Counted from the stretch's first letter, positions 1 to 8,665 are shown. The stretch: 64,000 nt of DNA from an uncultured bacterium (GCA_902788575.1 CADAKY010000003.1:1-64000); one strand, 5' to 3'. Numbers and translations are program-made. Notes: generated by a model from the letters alone, not told the origin.

Positions 1-174
1 TTCATTATTCATTGCGCTTTCTAACTGTTCACAAGGAATCGATAAATTTTTCATAGTTCCGTTTATGTCACAAAATTCAAGTTTTATAAATTCAATGTTA
101 TTTTCTTCAACAATTCTTTTAATCTCTTCTTTTGTTAATGTCTTTTTGTAATCAATAATGCATGCTGTACTCAT
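1..174 (-). CDS. glnA: Glutamine synthetase type I, N-terminal part (cut by window edge)
   Basis: Reading leftwards from an ATG at 174, 58 codons stay open to the window edge. The stretch EFIKLEFCDINGTMKNLSIP matches the start of the beta-grasp domain of type I glutamine synthetase, which typically reads like 'IKFIRLQFTDIFGVMKN'. The enzyme makes glutamine from glutamate, ammonia and ATP in the cytoplasm. A Shine-Dalgarno AAGGAGA lies 7-13 bases before the ATG. The catalytic domain is outside the window, so whether the gene is intact cannot be judged. I saw no glnA-type (glutamine) riboswitch in the leader. Confidence 0.85.
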   Translation of the reverse strand, partial: MSTACIIDYKKTLTKEEIKRIVEENNIEFIKLEFCDINGTMKNLSIPCEQLESAMNNE

Positions 175-180
175 AATCTA

Positions 181-733
181 TTCTCCTTTATCATGAGTTA
201 AATTATATATTGATATATTTCTGAAAGTCAAAAACCGCAAGAATTACAGAAATTGTAAAGTTTTAAAAAAATATCCTAAATTTTTAATTTTGTATTTGAA
301 ATATCATCACTTTTTTAAATTTTTCAAAATTTTAATAAAAATTTTTGTGCATAATCGATTTTTGGAAAGAAAAATACAAAATTTTTATATACTTTACATT
401 TTGTAATATTAATATTAGTATTAATATTTAGTTTATTTTTTACCACTTTAAATTAAAGTTAATCACAGTACTTTATGTAGAAAATAAGCTCTATTATATA
501 CAAACAGAATTTCTGTCAATATTGCTTAACATTTCTTTGTATAAAATCGGACAATTTTAAAATTGCCCTTAATTACAATAACAACAATAGTTTTCGTGAT
601 TTTGCATAAAAAAATAATAAATTCAAAACCCCTGTTATTACAGTATTGTAGAAATATAAATTGTACAAAAATCGTACTTTACAATGTTAAGCAGTATTCC
701 AATCATAGAATGCCGGAGATAAAATAGATATTT
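181..733. other. Very AT-rich intergenic region between divergent glnA and transposase
   Basis: 553 bases with no convincing gene. It is extremely A+T rich with a short palindromic run (AATATTAATATTAGTATTAATATT) near 408-431. It contains a separated inverted repeat (listed separately). It must hold the divergent promoters of glnA and the transposase and possibly the left end of the Mu-like element, but I could not fix that end. Confidence 0.5.
518..698. repeat. 16-bp inverted repeat pair upstream of the transposase
   Basis: AATATTGCTTAACATT at 518-533 recurs in reverse complement as AATGTTAAGCAGTATT at 683-698, 15 of 16 positions matching and 149 bases apart. The right copy lies 35 bases before the transposase ATG. 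This is what is expected of paired binding sites for the transposase or the HTH partner, or of an operator; which one is unknown. Confidence 0.5.
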
Positions 734-2767
734 ATGAAAGCAGTAAAAGATAAAACAAACTTGTGGGTGGATATAGAAAAGGCAGCTGAGGTACTAGGTT
801 TAAGTGAGCAAACCATTAAAAAACAATGCAGAAAAGGTGAATACGTTTTTAAAATAGTAAAAAAGGGGAAACGTGCAAACTATTTTATTATGCTTAAATC
901 AATGCCGCAATTCGCTCAGGATAAATATCTTGGAGATACATTATTGGATATTAAGTATTCAGAAGTTCCATCTTGGGCAAAGCAGCAGGCAGAAAAATAT
1001 GTTCGGATTCTAGATGCTTCCGCAGGGCTTAAAGGCAAAGCTCTGGAAGAATTTGTCGAAAATTGGAATAATGATGAGAATGAAGAATACACGACGTCAT
1101 ACCCTTCATTAATAAAAATGCGCAGAAGATATTTCCGATATGGTGTTGCAGGATTATTATCAAAGCACGGTCAGCATTTGATAGGCTCCACCGTTCCTGA
1201 TAAATATTTTGAGTATTTTAAAAATATGTATTTAGTGGAAGGTGCACCGTCTCTCAGAACCTGTTGGGATTTAACTTTAGGTTATGCCCTAAGAGAAGAT
1301 AATGTTGATAGAGACAAGTTCCCAAGTTTTATGGCTTTTAAACGAAGGTTGGATAAGGATATTCCGAAACAAAGTATTTATCTTGCAAGATATGGTCAAT
1401 CCGCTTGGAACAGAAAATACGGAAATTATATTGAAAGAGATTATTCAAATATAACATGCAATCAGGTATGGGTATCAGACCACGCACAAATAGATGTTGC
1501 TTGTTATGACTCCAATAATAAACCGATTTTTCCGTGGGTTACTGTTTGGAGGGATTATAAATCAGGGAAATGGCTCGGTTGGATTTTACAAACAGGAAAC
1601 CCAAACTCAGATTTAATTTTTCAATCTTTTTATGATGCAACTCAAGAATATGGTTTACCCAAAGATGTAATTATTGATAACGGTAAAGATTATCGTTCAA
1701 AAGATTTTGCAGGAGGAAGAAAGAGTTTTAAAGTAATAGCAAATGAAAATAAAACATCTGCAATGTTAAAAGAACTGAATATAAATGTGCATTTTGCACT
1801 TCCTTATAACGCACAAACAAAACCTGTTGAAAGAGATTTTCTTAAAATTAAAGAATTGTTATCCAAACATTGTGTCGGGTATCGTGGCGGAAATGTTGTT
1901 GAAAGACCTAAAAAACTTGCAAAAGAAATCAAAGAAGGTAAGATTATGAAGTTTGAGGATTTTAAGAAAATTTTTGATGATTTTATTGTTAATATTTTGA
2001 ATAAAAAACCGTCAAATGGTAAAAATCTTCAGGGCAAATGTCCGGACGAATTATTTTATGAAGAATTCACAGAAAAGATTGTAACTTCTAAAGAAGCCTT
2101 AAAACTGTTTTGTATGCGAACTTCAAAAGATTATACCGTTCGCAGAAATGGTATTAAAGACAGTACTCTCGGTATTACATACTGGAATGATTGGATGATT
2201 AATAGAACAGGCTTGCGAGTTTATTTAAGAAGAGATATTAAAAATTACAAAGAAGCTTGGGCATTCAGATCCGATAATGATGAATTTGTAGGAATGGTTA
2301 CTGTTTCCGATTCTGTCGCAGCATTGCATGCTGATAAAATTTCAAAAGATGAATTTAAAGAAGCTATGGCAAGAAAGAAACGTAATCTAAAAACGGCAAT
2401 AGCATATCTTAAACAGGATAAAACGATATCTTTGACCGAAAAATGTGAAAATTATATGGCAGCTTACAGAAGTGTAGAGCGAGAATTCAAGAAAGATGTT
2501 AAAGTTACAAAAATAGCAAATACTAATATGGATAAAGCTATTCAAAAGAAAAAAGAAATGGATGAATTCGGACATGCTGATTTATCGGAATTATTAACAC
2601 CTGAACAAAAAGCGGAAATATACGGAGAACCAAAGCGTAAGATATATTTGTGGGAAACAGATAAAAAGTTGGATGAAGAGCCGTTTTACTTTTTTGAAAC
2701 AGATAAAAAATTAGCGGAAGAAGAACAAATGTACAGAGAAAAATTAGTAAAAGCCGATGCGGGTTAA
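734..2767 (+). CDS. Mu-like DDE transposase (MuA/Tn552-type integrase core)
   Basis: A 677-residue transposase. Residues about 8-50 form an excisionase/MuA-like winged HTH (AAEVLGLSEQTIKKQCRKGE). The rve integrase core has a D-D-E triad at D254, D315 (VIIDNGKDY) and E366 (QTKPVERDF); the spacing of 61 and 51 resembles MuA (269/336/392). A beta-barrel domain (mu-C-like) follows, then a charged C-terminal tail. It would cut and join transposon ends. The ATG at 734 is the first in frame after the AT-rich leader, without a strong Shine-Dalgarno. It is followed after 2 bases by an HTH gene, which suggests an operon. A MuB-type ATPase, the usual partner, is absent from the immediate neighbourhood. 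Confidence 0.85.
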   Translation: MKAVKDKTNLWVDIEKAAEVLGLSEQTIKKQCRKGEYVFKIVKKGKRANYFIMLKSMPQFAQDKYLGDTLLDIKYSEVPSWAKQQAEKYVRILDASAGLKGKALEEFVENWNNDENEEYTTSYPSLIKMRRRYFRYGVAGLLSKHGQHLIGSTVPDKYFEYFKNMYLVEGAPSLRTCWDLTLGYALREDNVDRDKFPSFMAFKRRLDKDIPKQSIYLARYGQSAWNRKYGNYIERDYSNITCNQVWVSDHAQIDVACYDSNNKPIFPWVTVWRDYKSGKWLGWILQTGNPNSDLIFQSFYDATQEYGLPKDVIIDNGKDYRSKDFAGGRKSFKVIANENKTSAMLKELNINVHFALPYNAQTKPVERDFLKIKELLSKHCVGYRGGNVVERPKKLAKEIKEGKIMKFEDFKKIFDDFIVNILNKKPSNGKNLQGKCPDELFYEEFTEKIVTSKEALKLFCMRTSKDYTVRRNGIKDSTLGITYWNDWMINRTGLRVYLRRDIKNYKEAWAFRSDNDEFVGMVTVSDSVAALHADKISKDEFKEAMARKKRNLKTAIAYLKQDKTISLTEKCENYMAAYRSVEREFKKDVKVTKIANTNMDKAIQKKKEMDEFGHADLSELLTPEQKAEIYGEPKRKIYLWETDKKLDEEPFYFFETDKKLAEEEQMYREKLVKADAG

Positions 2768-2769
2768 TT

Positions 2770-3207
2770 ATGAAAAGAAATAAATTTTACGATATAGCAG
2801 AAAGAATGTATGTTGAGCAATTTATAACAGAAGCAGAAATTGCCAATAGAATTGGAGTCTCAGATAGAACCATAAGGAGATGGAAAGCCATTGGCGACTG
2901 GGGTATAAAACGTGACGGATTTTATAAAGTAAATACCATTTCAAGAGAGACGATTTATGCACTTGTCAGAAAAATGCTTGATGACTTTCATACAGATTTA
3001 GATAATCATTATAATATTGATCCGTCAAGATTAAACATCTTTATAAATTTAACAGAGGAGATTATTAAACAAAGAAAATTAAACTATAGGGTTAAAGAAC
3101 TTTTGAAAATAGCAAGAAAAACATTTAATATAGATGATGAAATCAAAAAAGACGAACAAAGTATAATACGAGAAATAATACGAGATATGCTTCGTGAAGA
3201 TTTTTAA
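2770..3207 (+). CDS. Small HTH protein coupled to the Mu-like transposase
   Basis: 145 residues starting 2 bases after the transposase stop, so translation is probably coupled. Residues about 18-45 (ITEAEIANRIGVSDRTIRRW) form a clear helix-turn-helix of the kind found in phage terminase small subunits and DUF1804-type proteins of Mu-like phages. The rest is charged alpha-helix. It may bind transposon ends or regulate the operon; it has no Walker motifs, so it is not MuB. Function is inferred from position and the HTH only. Confidence 0.6.
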   Translation: MKRNKFYDIAERMYVEQFITEAEIANRIGVSDRTIRRWKAIGDWGIKRDGFYKVNTISRETIYALVRKMLDDFHTDLDNHYNIDPSRLNIFINLTEEIIKQRKLNYRVKELLKIARKTFNIDDEIKKDEQSIIREIIRDMLREDF

Positions 3208-3236
3208 ATGCCGTTCAAAAGGTATTTAATAGCTAC

Positions 3237-3470
3237 TTAATCGGTATTCAAATTTTCAACATTTTGTTCATTATCTATAAAAAATGCGTTTAACAAATCT
3301 GCCTCACGATGTAAATATTTAACAATGGGTGTAAGATTATAACATTCTTCTTTATCCGGCTGTGTTTCACAAAAATAATCTACAACAACTGCAATATTAT
3401 AAACTTCTTCTGCTAATTTACTTAATTGCTTAAATTCTTTTGGTGTAATATTTAATCCATATTTTTCCAT
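3237..3470 (-). CDS. Small hypothetical protein downstream of the Mu-like operon
   Basis: 77 residues, starting at the ATG at 3470, which is preceded by a near-perfect Shine-Dalgarno (AGGAGGTTTT); the reading frame is open further upstream but has no comparable ribosome site. The protein is acidic and predicted helical (PKEFKQLSKLAEEVYNIAVV). It converges on the HTH gene with a 29-base gap. Possibly transposon cargo. I do not recognise the family. Confidence 0.55.
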   Translation of the reverse strand: MEKYGLNITPKEFKQLSKLAEEVYNIAVVVDYFCETQPDKEECYNLTPIVKYLHREADLLNAFFIDNEQNVENLNTD

Positions 3471-3558
3471 AAAACCTCCTAACGCACACACAACATTAGC
3501 GTAAAGGTGGAGAAAAAACATAAAAGTTTTACACAAAGACACATTTTGATAATTGTAG

Positions 3559-3600
3559 AATAATCATTTACCGTGTTACAAATAATCATTTAGAGTGTTA
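3559..3600. repeat. Tandem 20-bp direct repeats, candidate transposon right-end sites
   Basis: AATAATCATTTACCGTGTTA at 3559-3578 is repeated as AATAATCATTTAGAGTGTTA at 3581-3600, 18 of 20 identical, with a 22-base period (about two helical turns). Tandem transposase-binding sites of this sort are typical of the ends of Mu-, Tn7- and Tn552-like elements. I did not find a matching copy at the left side by eye. Confidence 0.5.
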
Positions 3601-3729
3601 GTTTACAGTTGTTTCACAACCAATTCACTGTATCAGGGATTTTGACATAAAAGAATGCAAGTTTGATATACAATATATTTTTTTGTCCGTTTTGCTCGGA
3701 AGGGGGTAAATGGAAATTTGGCAAAATAT

Positions 3730-3829
3730 CCCAACACCACTAAATTGTAGCGGTCGGAATATGATTGATAATTTAAATTCCAAACTACTCGAAAAGTGAC
3801 TTTTCTTGCACTTTTTACTCATTTTTTGC
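3730..3829. repeat. Long direct repeat, copy 1
   Basis: About 100 bases starting CCCAACACCACTAAATTG and running to the TTGCACT-rich end are repeated nearly exactly at 4832-4932. Visible differences are a few substitutions (for example GATAATTTAAA versus GATGATTTAAA, and CTCGAAAAG versus CTCCAAAAG) and small T-run length changes. A palindrome of TTGGGTTGAAAACCCAA follows at about 3874-3891. The pair flanks the gene at 3976-4578. No gene is seen between 3543 and 3975. Confidence 0.8.
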
Positions 3830-3975
3830 ACTATTCTTGCACCCTATTGCACAAAATTGCACCCAAAAGTTATTGTTGGGTTGAAAACCCAACCTACAAA
3901 CTATTAAAAGCGCCAAAAGAAATTTTGAGTGTTTCTTTTGGCTGCTTTTAATTTAGTTTTGTTTTTATTTTTTTA

Positions 3976-4578
3976 CTACTTGGCTTTTTCAGTAGAAATT
4001 ACATCACCACTAATAATTCTTTTTGCTTTACTTCCGTTAGTAAATTGATATTCAGTAGTTTTCCAATTATCAGTTGTTTTGCTGTATACTTTTGTTCCAT
4101 TCTTTAGAACTATTTCGTGATATTCATATCCATTATCACGTACAACAATGCCTTTTGCTCCATCTGCTAAATTAATTTTATGATATTCACCAGTGTTCGT
4201 TGTAACAACGCTATCGTTCAGAATAGTAATATCTAAATCTGCACAACCAAAGTGTGCTATATTTCCTGAATATTTAATTTCTTGTGTTTTACTTTCTTTG
4301 GGCATATATTTATAAGAAAACAAATCCCCTTTATAATTTTCTTGATGGATTAATTTTCCATTTTTATCTCTTGTGAATAAAGAAACTTCATTGTTTGATT
4401 TTAATGAAATACAAGTGCTATTAAAGCGTTCTGCTTCTTCTGTACTATAGCCTGGTATACCATCAGAGTCAAAACATGTTGCCATTTTTTTCTGTGCTAC
4501 TGTCGCACTATTTGAATTTATTACGTCCTGAGGTGTCATACCAGCTTTAACAACAAATTTCCTCTGCTGTACTCTCAT
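3976..4578 (-). CDS. Hypothetical protein with three C-terminal strand-rich repeats
   Basis: 200 residues; the ATG at 4578 follows AAGGAGAATAATC. The N-terminus (MRVQQRKFVVKAG) loosely resembles the Phe/Lys/Gly opening seen in other unknown proteins of this window. The C-terminal 70 residues hold three short similar units (EYHKINLADGAK, EYHEIVLKNGTKVY, EYQFTNGSKAK), suggestive of a beta-strand repeat like those in MORN or YD-type proteins. No catalytic motif is seen. It is flanked by long direct repeats, so it may be a mobile or duplicated cassette. Confidence 0.55.
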   Translation of the reverse strand: MRVQQRKFVVKAGMTPQDVINSNSATVAQKKMATCFDSDGIPGYSTEEAERFNSTCISLKSNNEVSLFTRDKNGKLIHQENYKGDLFSYKYMPKESKTQEIKYSGNIAHFGCADLDITILNDSVVTTNTGEYHKINLADGAKGIVVRDNGYEYHEIVLKNGTKVYSKTTDNWKTTEYQFTNGSKAKRIISGDVISTEKAK

Positions 4579-4660
4579 GATTATTCTCCTTTCTCTTTTT
4601 AAATATTTCTCGTATATATTTATAAAGTTTTTGAGTGAATGAAATTTGCGCAGGATAAAT

Positions 4661-4685
4661 CTATTCTATTCTATTCTATTCTATA
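4661..4685. repeat. Pentanucleotide microsatellite (CTATT)n
   Basis: Four CTATT units plus CTATA lie about 80 bases upstream of the start of the gene at 3976-4578. Short tandem repeats in a promoter region can vary by slippage; whether this one affects expression is unknown. Apart from this and the long repeat, the interval 4579-4998 holds nothing recognisable. Confidence 0.75.
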
Positions 4686-4831
4686 GGGCATTATGGCTTG
4701 ATTTGAGCCAATTGTAAAGATTTTTATTTTTGCTTAACAATATTAAGATTTATTAAGAAAATGCCGTTTTAAATTAAATTGAATTTACCTCTAATATTTG
4801 TTATAATTAGCCTGTAGGTTGGGGTTTCTAC

Positions 4832-4932
4832 CCCAACACCACTAAATTGTAGCGGTCGGAATATGATTGATGATTTAAATTCCAAACTACTCCAAAAGTA
4901 ACTTTTCTTGCACTTTTTTACTCATTTTTTTT
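4832..4932. repeat. Long direct repeat, copy 2
   Basis: Second copy of the 3730-3829 repeat, same orientation. It is preceded by a palindromic stretch GGTTGGGGTTTCTACCCCAAC (about 4817-4837), and followed by another short inverted repeat, GTAGACTGAAGTCTAC, at about 4986-5001. Such 'GTAGGTTGGGTT...AACCCAACC' palindromes are common dispersed intergenic elements in cyanobacteria and relatives. Confidence 0.75.
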
Positions 4933-4998
4933 TGCACAAATTTGCACTCATAAGTGGGGTTGCCTTTAGTCAACCAAAATGTAGCGGTAGACTGAAGT

Positions 4999-5220
4999 CT
5001 ACCCTACTGGCTGAACACGAGCATGTGTTGTTGAGGCTATATAGTTCCCTCTGAACTTATCTGCAAGTGTTCTATTTAATTCCCTTGATATTGTGCTTGG
5101 ACTTCTTCCCAATATTCTTGCTATACTGCGTATACTTTCTCCGCTTGATTGCAATACGCTAATCTTACTTCTTTCTTCTAAACTTAGATGACTGTTGTTT
5201 TTTATTTTTACTAACTCCTT
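4999..5220 (-). pseudogene. IS30-family transposase, N-terminal remnant
   Basis: Reading leftwards from 5220 the frame encodes about 73 residues including LSLEERSKISVLQSSGESIR, then SIARILGRSPSTISRELNR and YIASTTHARVQP, the HTH_38 domain and following linker of IS30-family transposases. It stops at 4999-5001 inside the short palindrome, so the integrase domain is gone. There is a good AAGGAG sequence but no normal start codon behind it. This is a decayed insertion sequence fragment. Confidence 0.8.
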
Positions 5221-5323
5221 TTTGTATTGATTTTACTATACTTGAGGTGTTAGTGTTGCGATTACTTATTGAACTCTTTCATTTGGAATTTGTAAAAATT
5301 TATTTATTAAAACAAACCTGTGA

Positions 5324-5336
5324 TACAATAGAGCTA
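5324..5336 (+). promoter_or_regulatory. Extended -10 promoter placing yraN start at the transcription start
   Basis: TGATACAAT at 5321-5329 is an extended -10 element (TGnTACAAT). The yraN ATG begins 6 bases after it, where transcription would be expected to start, and there is no Shine-Dalgarno. This predicts a leaderless mRNA. Confidence 0.5.
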
Positions 5337-5680
5337 TGTCAAATATTTCAATAGGAAAAAATGGCGAGGATATTGCGCGTAAGTATCTTGAAAAAAACGG
5401 ATTTAAAATTCTGGAAACAAATAAAAGATTTTCCCGTTTTTGTGAAATTGATATTATTGCGCTTGATAAATCCATTCTTGTTTTTGTTGAAGTTAAAACA
5501 AGAAAAACCGATATTTGCGGACATCCTGCGGAAGCTATTACAAAAACTAAGTATCAGCATATAAAACAGGGATTGTATATGTATCTTCAGGAACATCCTG
5601 AATACAAAAAATTCAGAATTGATGCGGTTTCGATTCTTTTAAAACCGGAACTTAAAATAGAGCATTTGAGAAATATCTGA
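5336..5680 (+). CDS. yraN: YraN/UPF0102 family endonuclease-like protein
   Basis: 114 residues, the normal size for UPF0102. Family signatures are present: GKNGEDIARKYLEKNGFKIL at the N-terminus and the PD-(D/E)xK nuclease-like core EIDIIALD followed by FVEVKTRK. The family resembles Holliday-junction resolvases; the cellular role is not settled. It stands alone between the IS30 remnant and the trk operon, with a 178-base gap downstream containing no recognised gene. Confidence 0.9.
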   Translation: MSNISIGKNGEDIARKYLEKNGFKILETNKRFSRFCEIDIIALDKSILVFVEVKTRKTDICGHPAEAITKTKYQHIKQGLYMYLQEHPEYKKFRIDAVSILLKPELKIEHLRNI

Positions 5681-5822
5681 AATTTTTATCAATAATGTGT
5701 TTTTAACATTCTTCTATTTTTATTTTGCATTGGAATATATTTGCTTGAAAACAGAATAAAAGACATAAAAAAACTACAGGATAAATTTATTTAAGATTTG
5801 AAGATATAGAAAATGTAAAAAA

Positions 5823-5859
5823 TTGACTTCATTGTTAATTTGGGGTTAAATTAAGCTTA
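5823..5859 (+). promoter_or_regulatory. Sigma-70-type promoter of trkA-trkH
   Basis: TTGACT at 5823-5828, a 17-base spacer, TTAAAT at 5846-5851, and then only 7 bases to the trkA ATG at 5859. The geometry is ideal and puts transcription initiation at or next to the ATG, so the mRNA is probably leaderless. Confidence 0.6.
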
Positions 5860-7202
5860 TGAAAATAATAATATTCGGAGCAAACGAAATCGGCTCAATG
5901 ATAGCCGGAGAGTTTTATACCGACAACGATATAACCGTAATAGATGAAGAAAAAAACAAGTCTGATGCCTTTAACAAGCTTGATGTCGGTTTTGTTGCAG
6001 GAAATGCCTCCGGTATAGAAGTTTTAAAGCAAGCAGGAATAAAGTCTGCGGATGTTTTTATTGCCTGCACAAATTCTGATGAATTAAATATTGTAGCCTG
6101 TCTGACAGCAAAAAAATTAAGCAGGGTAAAAACTCTGTGTTTTGTAAGAAAAGAAGAATACAAATCATCTCTCGGAATCGCAAAAGAAGCAGATTATAAC
6201 TGCGATTTTTACATTGATAACGTAATTTGGCCGGAAGAGCTTTTAACACAGGAAATTTTCCGGATAATCACGGTTGCAAAAGCTCTTGACGTAGAAAATT
6301 TTGCCTCAGGAAGAGCAAGGTTATTAGAATACAAAATCGGTAAAAATTCACCCCTTATTAATAAAATGCTTAAGAATTGCGAGTTTCCAAAAGATACTCT
6401 TATTGTAGGAATTACAAGAGATTCAAAACTTTTTATTCCGAACGGCAATTCAACACTTCAGGAAGACGATAAAGTTATTTTCATGGGGCTTTCGCACTCA
6501 TTGAATATTCTTGCGGGTAAATTTTTCCACGAAAAAGAATTTGTCAAAAGTGTTACGATTATCGGAGGCGGAAATGTAGGGCTGAAACTCGCGAAAAGTT
6601 TGGAAAGTCTAAAACTTAACGTAAAAATAATAGAACGTGACGAAGAAAGATGTAACTTCTTGTCTCAAGAACTTAATAATGTTTTGATTATTCACGGTGA
6701 CGGAACAGACTTGGAGCTTTTAAACGAAGAAGATATCGCATCATCCGATGTTGTTGTAAGCGTTACAAATAATGACGAAAAGAACCTTTTATGCTCGCTT
6801 TTGGTTAAACATCTCGGAGCAAAAAGAGTAATATCAAGGGTTTCAAAAAATACAAACGCTGCATTGTTTGAACAGGTGGGAATTGATATTGCAATCTCCT
6901 CAAAAACCGCATCTTTAAACGAAATTAAAAACAATATAAGAGATACGAATATCGGTATTCTTGCGACTGTTGAACAGGGACAGGGAGAAGTTTTGGAAAT
7001 AGAACTTCCTCAAAACTATATAACTCAAAAGATTATGGATATTAAACCTCCGGCTAAAGCAATTGTAGGAGTTGTTCAGCGAAGGAACAGAATTATTATT
7101 CCAAATGGCGCCACAATGGTTTCAAGCGGGGATAATCTGATTATCTTCACAACAAGCGAAAATGCACCTGTTATAAAAAATTTCTTTGAGGAGGCAAAAT
7201 GA
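5859..7202 (+). CDS. trkA: Trk potassium uptake regulatory subunit TrkA
   Basis: 447 residues with the typical duplicated layout: an RCK/TrkA_N Rossmann domain (FGANEIGSMIAGEF near residue 5, VIDEEK, then FVAGNASG), a TrkA_C domain (ENFASGRARLLEYKIG onward), a second Rossmann domain (TIIGGGNVGLKLA near 230, VIIERDEERC-like, IHGDGTD) and a second TrkA_C. It binds NAD(H) and/or nucleotides and gates the TrkH channel on the cytoplasmic face. The stop overlaps the start of trkH, indicating a coupled operon. Confidence 0.93.
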   Translation: MKIIIFGANEIGSMIAGEFYTDNDITVIDEEKNKSDAFNKLDVGFVAGNASGIEVLKQAGIKSADVFIACTNSDELNIVACLTAKKLSRVKTLCFVRKEEYKSSLGIAKEADYNCDFYIDNVIWPEELLTQEIFRIITVAKALDVENFASGRARLLEYKIGKNSPLINKMLKNCEFPKDTLIVGITRDSKLFIPNGNSTLQEDDKVIFMGLSHSLNILAGKFFHEKEFVKSVTIIGGGNVGLKLAKSLESLKLNVKIIERDEERCNFLSQELNNVLIIHGDGTDLELLNEEDIASSDVVVSVTNNDEKNLLCSLLVKHLGAKRVISRVSKNTNAALFEQVGIDIAISSKTASLNEIKNNIRDTNIGILATVEQGQGEVLEIELPQNYITQKIMDIKPPAKAIVGVVQRRNRIIIPNGATMVSSGDNLIIFTTSENAPVIKNFFEEAK

Positions 7203-8665
7203 GATTAACCTATCTCGCTTTTACGTTCAGCCTTACAATGAGATTTTTCAGCATTGCTCTTCTTTTTCCGATAATTGTTGCTTTATTGTACGGTGAATAC
7301 ACTTCTGTACTGCCGTTTTTGACATCTGCATTTTCTGCAATTCTGTTTTCTTTTATTATAAAAAAATCGGTAAAAGGAACGGAAAAAGTAAAATCTGTTA
7401 ATGATATAAAAAAGTCGGAAGGGCTTACGGTTGTAACATTTTCATGGATTTTTGCAATTTTGTTTGCATCGATTCCCTATTTATTTTTCGGACTGACGCC
7501 TATAAATGCACTTTTTGAAGCGACTTCCGGAATTACAACAACAGGCGCAACGACTCTGACACATTTTGATTATCCGCATACATTATTCTTTTGGCGTTCT
7601 TTTACACAGTGGCTTGGCGGGATGGGAATTATAGTCCTGTTTATCGCGATTCTGCCACAGCTCGCTATTGCCGGCAGACAGCTATTTTTTGCGGAAGCAC
7701 CTGGGCCAACAGAGGAAAAATTTACTCCGAGGATTAAAAGTACGGCTGCAGCTTTGTGGAAAATATATGCAGGACTAACTGTTTTAGAAATAATTTTGTT
7801 AAAAATCTGCGGAATGGATTGGTTTAACTCTGTTTGTCATTCATTTTCGTCTCTTTCGGGCGGTGGATTTTCTCCGGAATCAAATAGTATTGCCGGATAT
7901 TCGCACACTATAATGTGGATAATTACATTTTTTATGTTTTTTGCCGGCGCGAATTTTAACCTTCAGCATAAGGCTTGGACAAAATTAAACCCGCTTTTGC
8001 TTTTTAAAAACGAAGAGTTTAAAGTTTATTTTTCTATGGTAACAATTGTAGCGCTGTTACTTGCGTTTTCATTGTTTTCAAATATGCACTATACATTATC
8101 GGACAGTTTTACTCACGCATTTTTTAACGTGTCTTCTTTGGTTTCATCTACAGGATTTTGCAGTATTGACTGGGCAAAATGGGATTACGGAAGTAAAATT
8201 CTTTTGTTTGTAATAATGCTTTTCGGAAGCTGTGCAAGCTCTGCAGGCGGCGGTTTGAAAGTGACAAGATGGCTTTTGATATTTAAGATTATGAAATCTG
8301 AAATGATGAAAATATTGCACCCAAAAGCTGTTTACAATATCAAAATCGGAAACTATTCCGTACCGAAAGAAATTCTTTACCAAACATTGATGTTTGTGTC
8401 TTTTTATTTTGCATTTATGGCAATTTCCGCACTGCTTATAGGTTTGATTGAAAAAAATACTGTTGTCGCTTTTGTAGGCTCTGTTGCAGCAATAGGCAAC
8501 ATCGGTCCCGGACTGGGTAATATAATAGGTCCTATGGGTAATTTTTCTGACTTAACAACGTTTACTAAATCAATTCTTATCATAGATATGCTTGCAGGGC
8601 GTTTGGAATTGATTCCTTTTCTGGTGCTGTTCCAAAAAGATTTGTGGATTCTAAAGAAGAATTAA
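7199..8665 (+). CDS. trkH: Trk potassium uptake transmembrane subunit TrkH
   Basis: 488 residues, strongly hydrophobic, overlapping trkA by 4 bases (ATGA). It carries the four pore-loop-like repeats of the TrkH/KtrB family, for example ATSGITTTGATTL (first loop), SFSSLSGGGFSPES (second), SLVSSTGFCSIDW (third) and SVAAIGNIGPGLG (fourth), each centred on a selectivity glycine. It forms the K+ translocating channel in the inner membrane. Length and topology are normal. Confidence 0.93.
   Translation: MRLTYLAFTFSLTMRFFSIALLFPIIVALLYGEYTSVLPFLTSAFSAILFSFIIKKSVKGTEKVKSVNDIKKSEGLTVVTFSWIFAILFASIPYLFFGLTPINALFEATSGITTTGATTLTHFDYPHTLFFWRSFTQWLGGMGIIVLFIAILPQLAIAGRQLFFAEAPGPTEEKFTPRIKSTAAALWKIYAGLTVLEIILLKICGMDWFNSVCHSFSSLSGGGFSPESNSIAGYSHTIMWIITFFMFFAGANFNLQHKAWTKLNPLLLFKNEEFKVYFSMVTIVALLLAFSLFSNMHYTLSDSFTHAFFNVSSLVSSTGFCSIDWAKWDYGSKILLFVIMLFGSCASSAGGGLKVTRWLLIFKIMKSEMMKILHPKAVYNIKIGNYSVPKEILYQTLMFVSFYFAFMAISALLIGLIEKNTVVAFVGSVAAIGNIGPGLGNIIGPMGNFSDLTTFTKSILIIDMLAGRLELIPFLVLFQKDLWILKKN

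Noticed and set aside
181..400. Possible glutamine riboswitch before glnA
   Set aside because: The sequence does not show the conserved glnA-motif elements; it is simple AT-rich DNA.
3541..3605. Possible CRISPR array
   Set aside because: Only two repeats with 2-base spacing and no spacers or cas genes; better read as tandem protein-binding sites. No array was seen elsewhere.
3625..3831. 68-codon open frame on the minus strand within the 3730 repeat
   Set aside because: It has no ribosome site, lies within an intergenic repeat, and the second repeat copy does not preserve it.
5348..5596. Open frames overlapping yraN in other frames
   Set aside because: They are shadows of a clear UPF0102 gene with no separate start signal.
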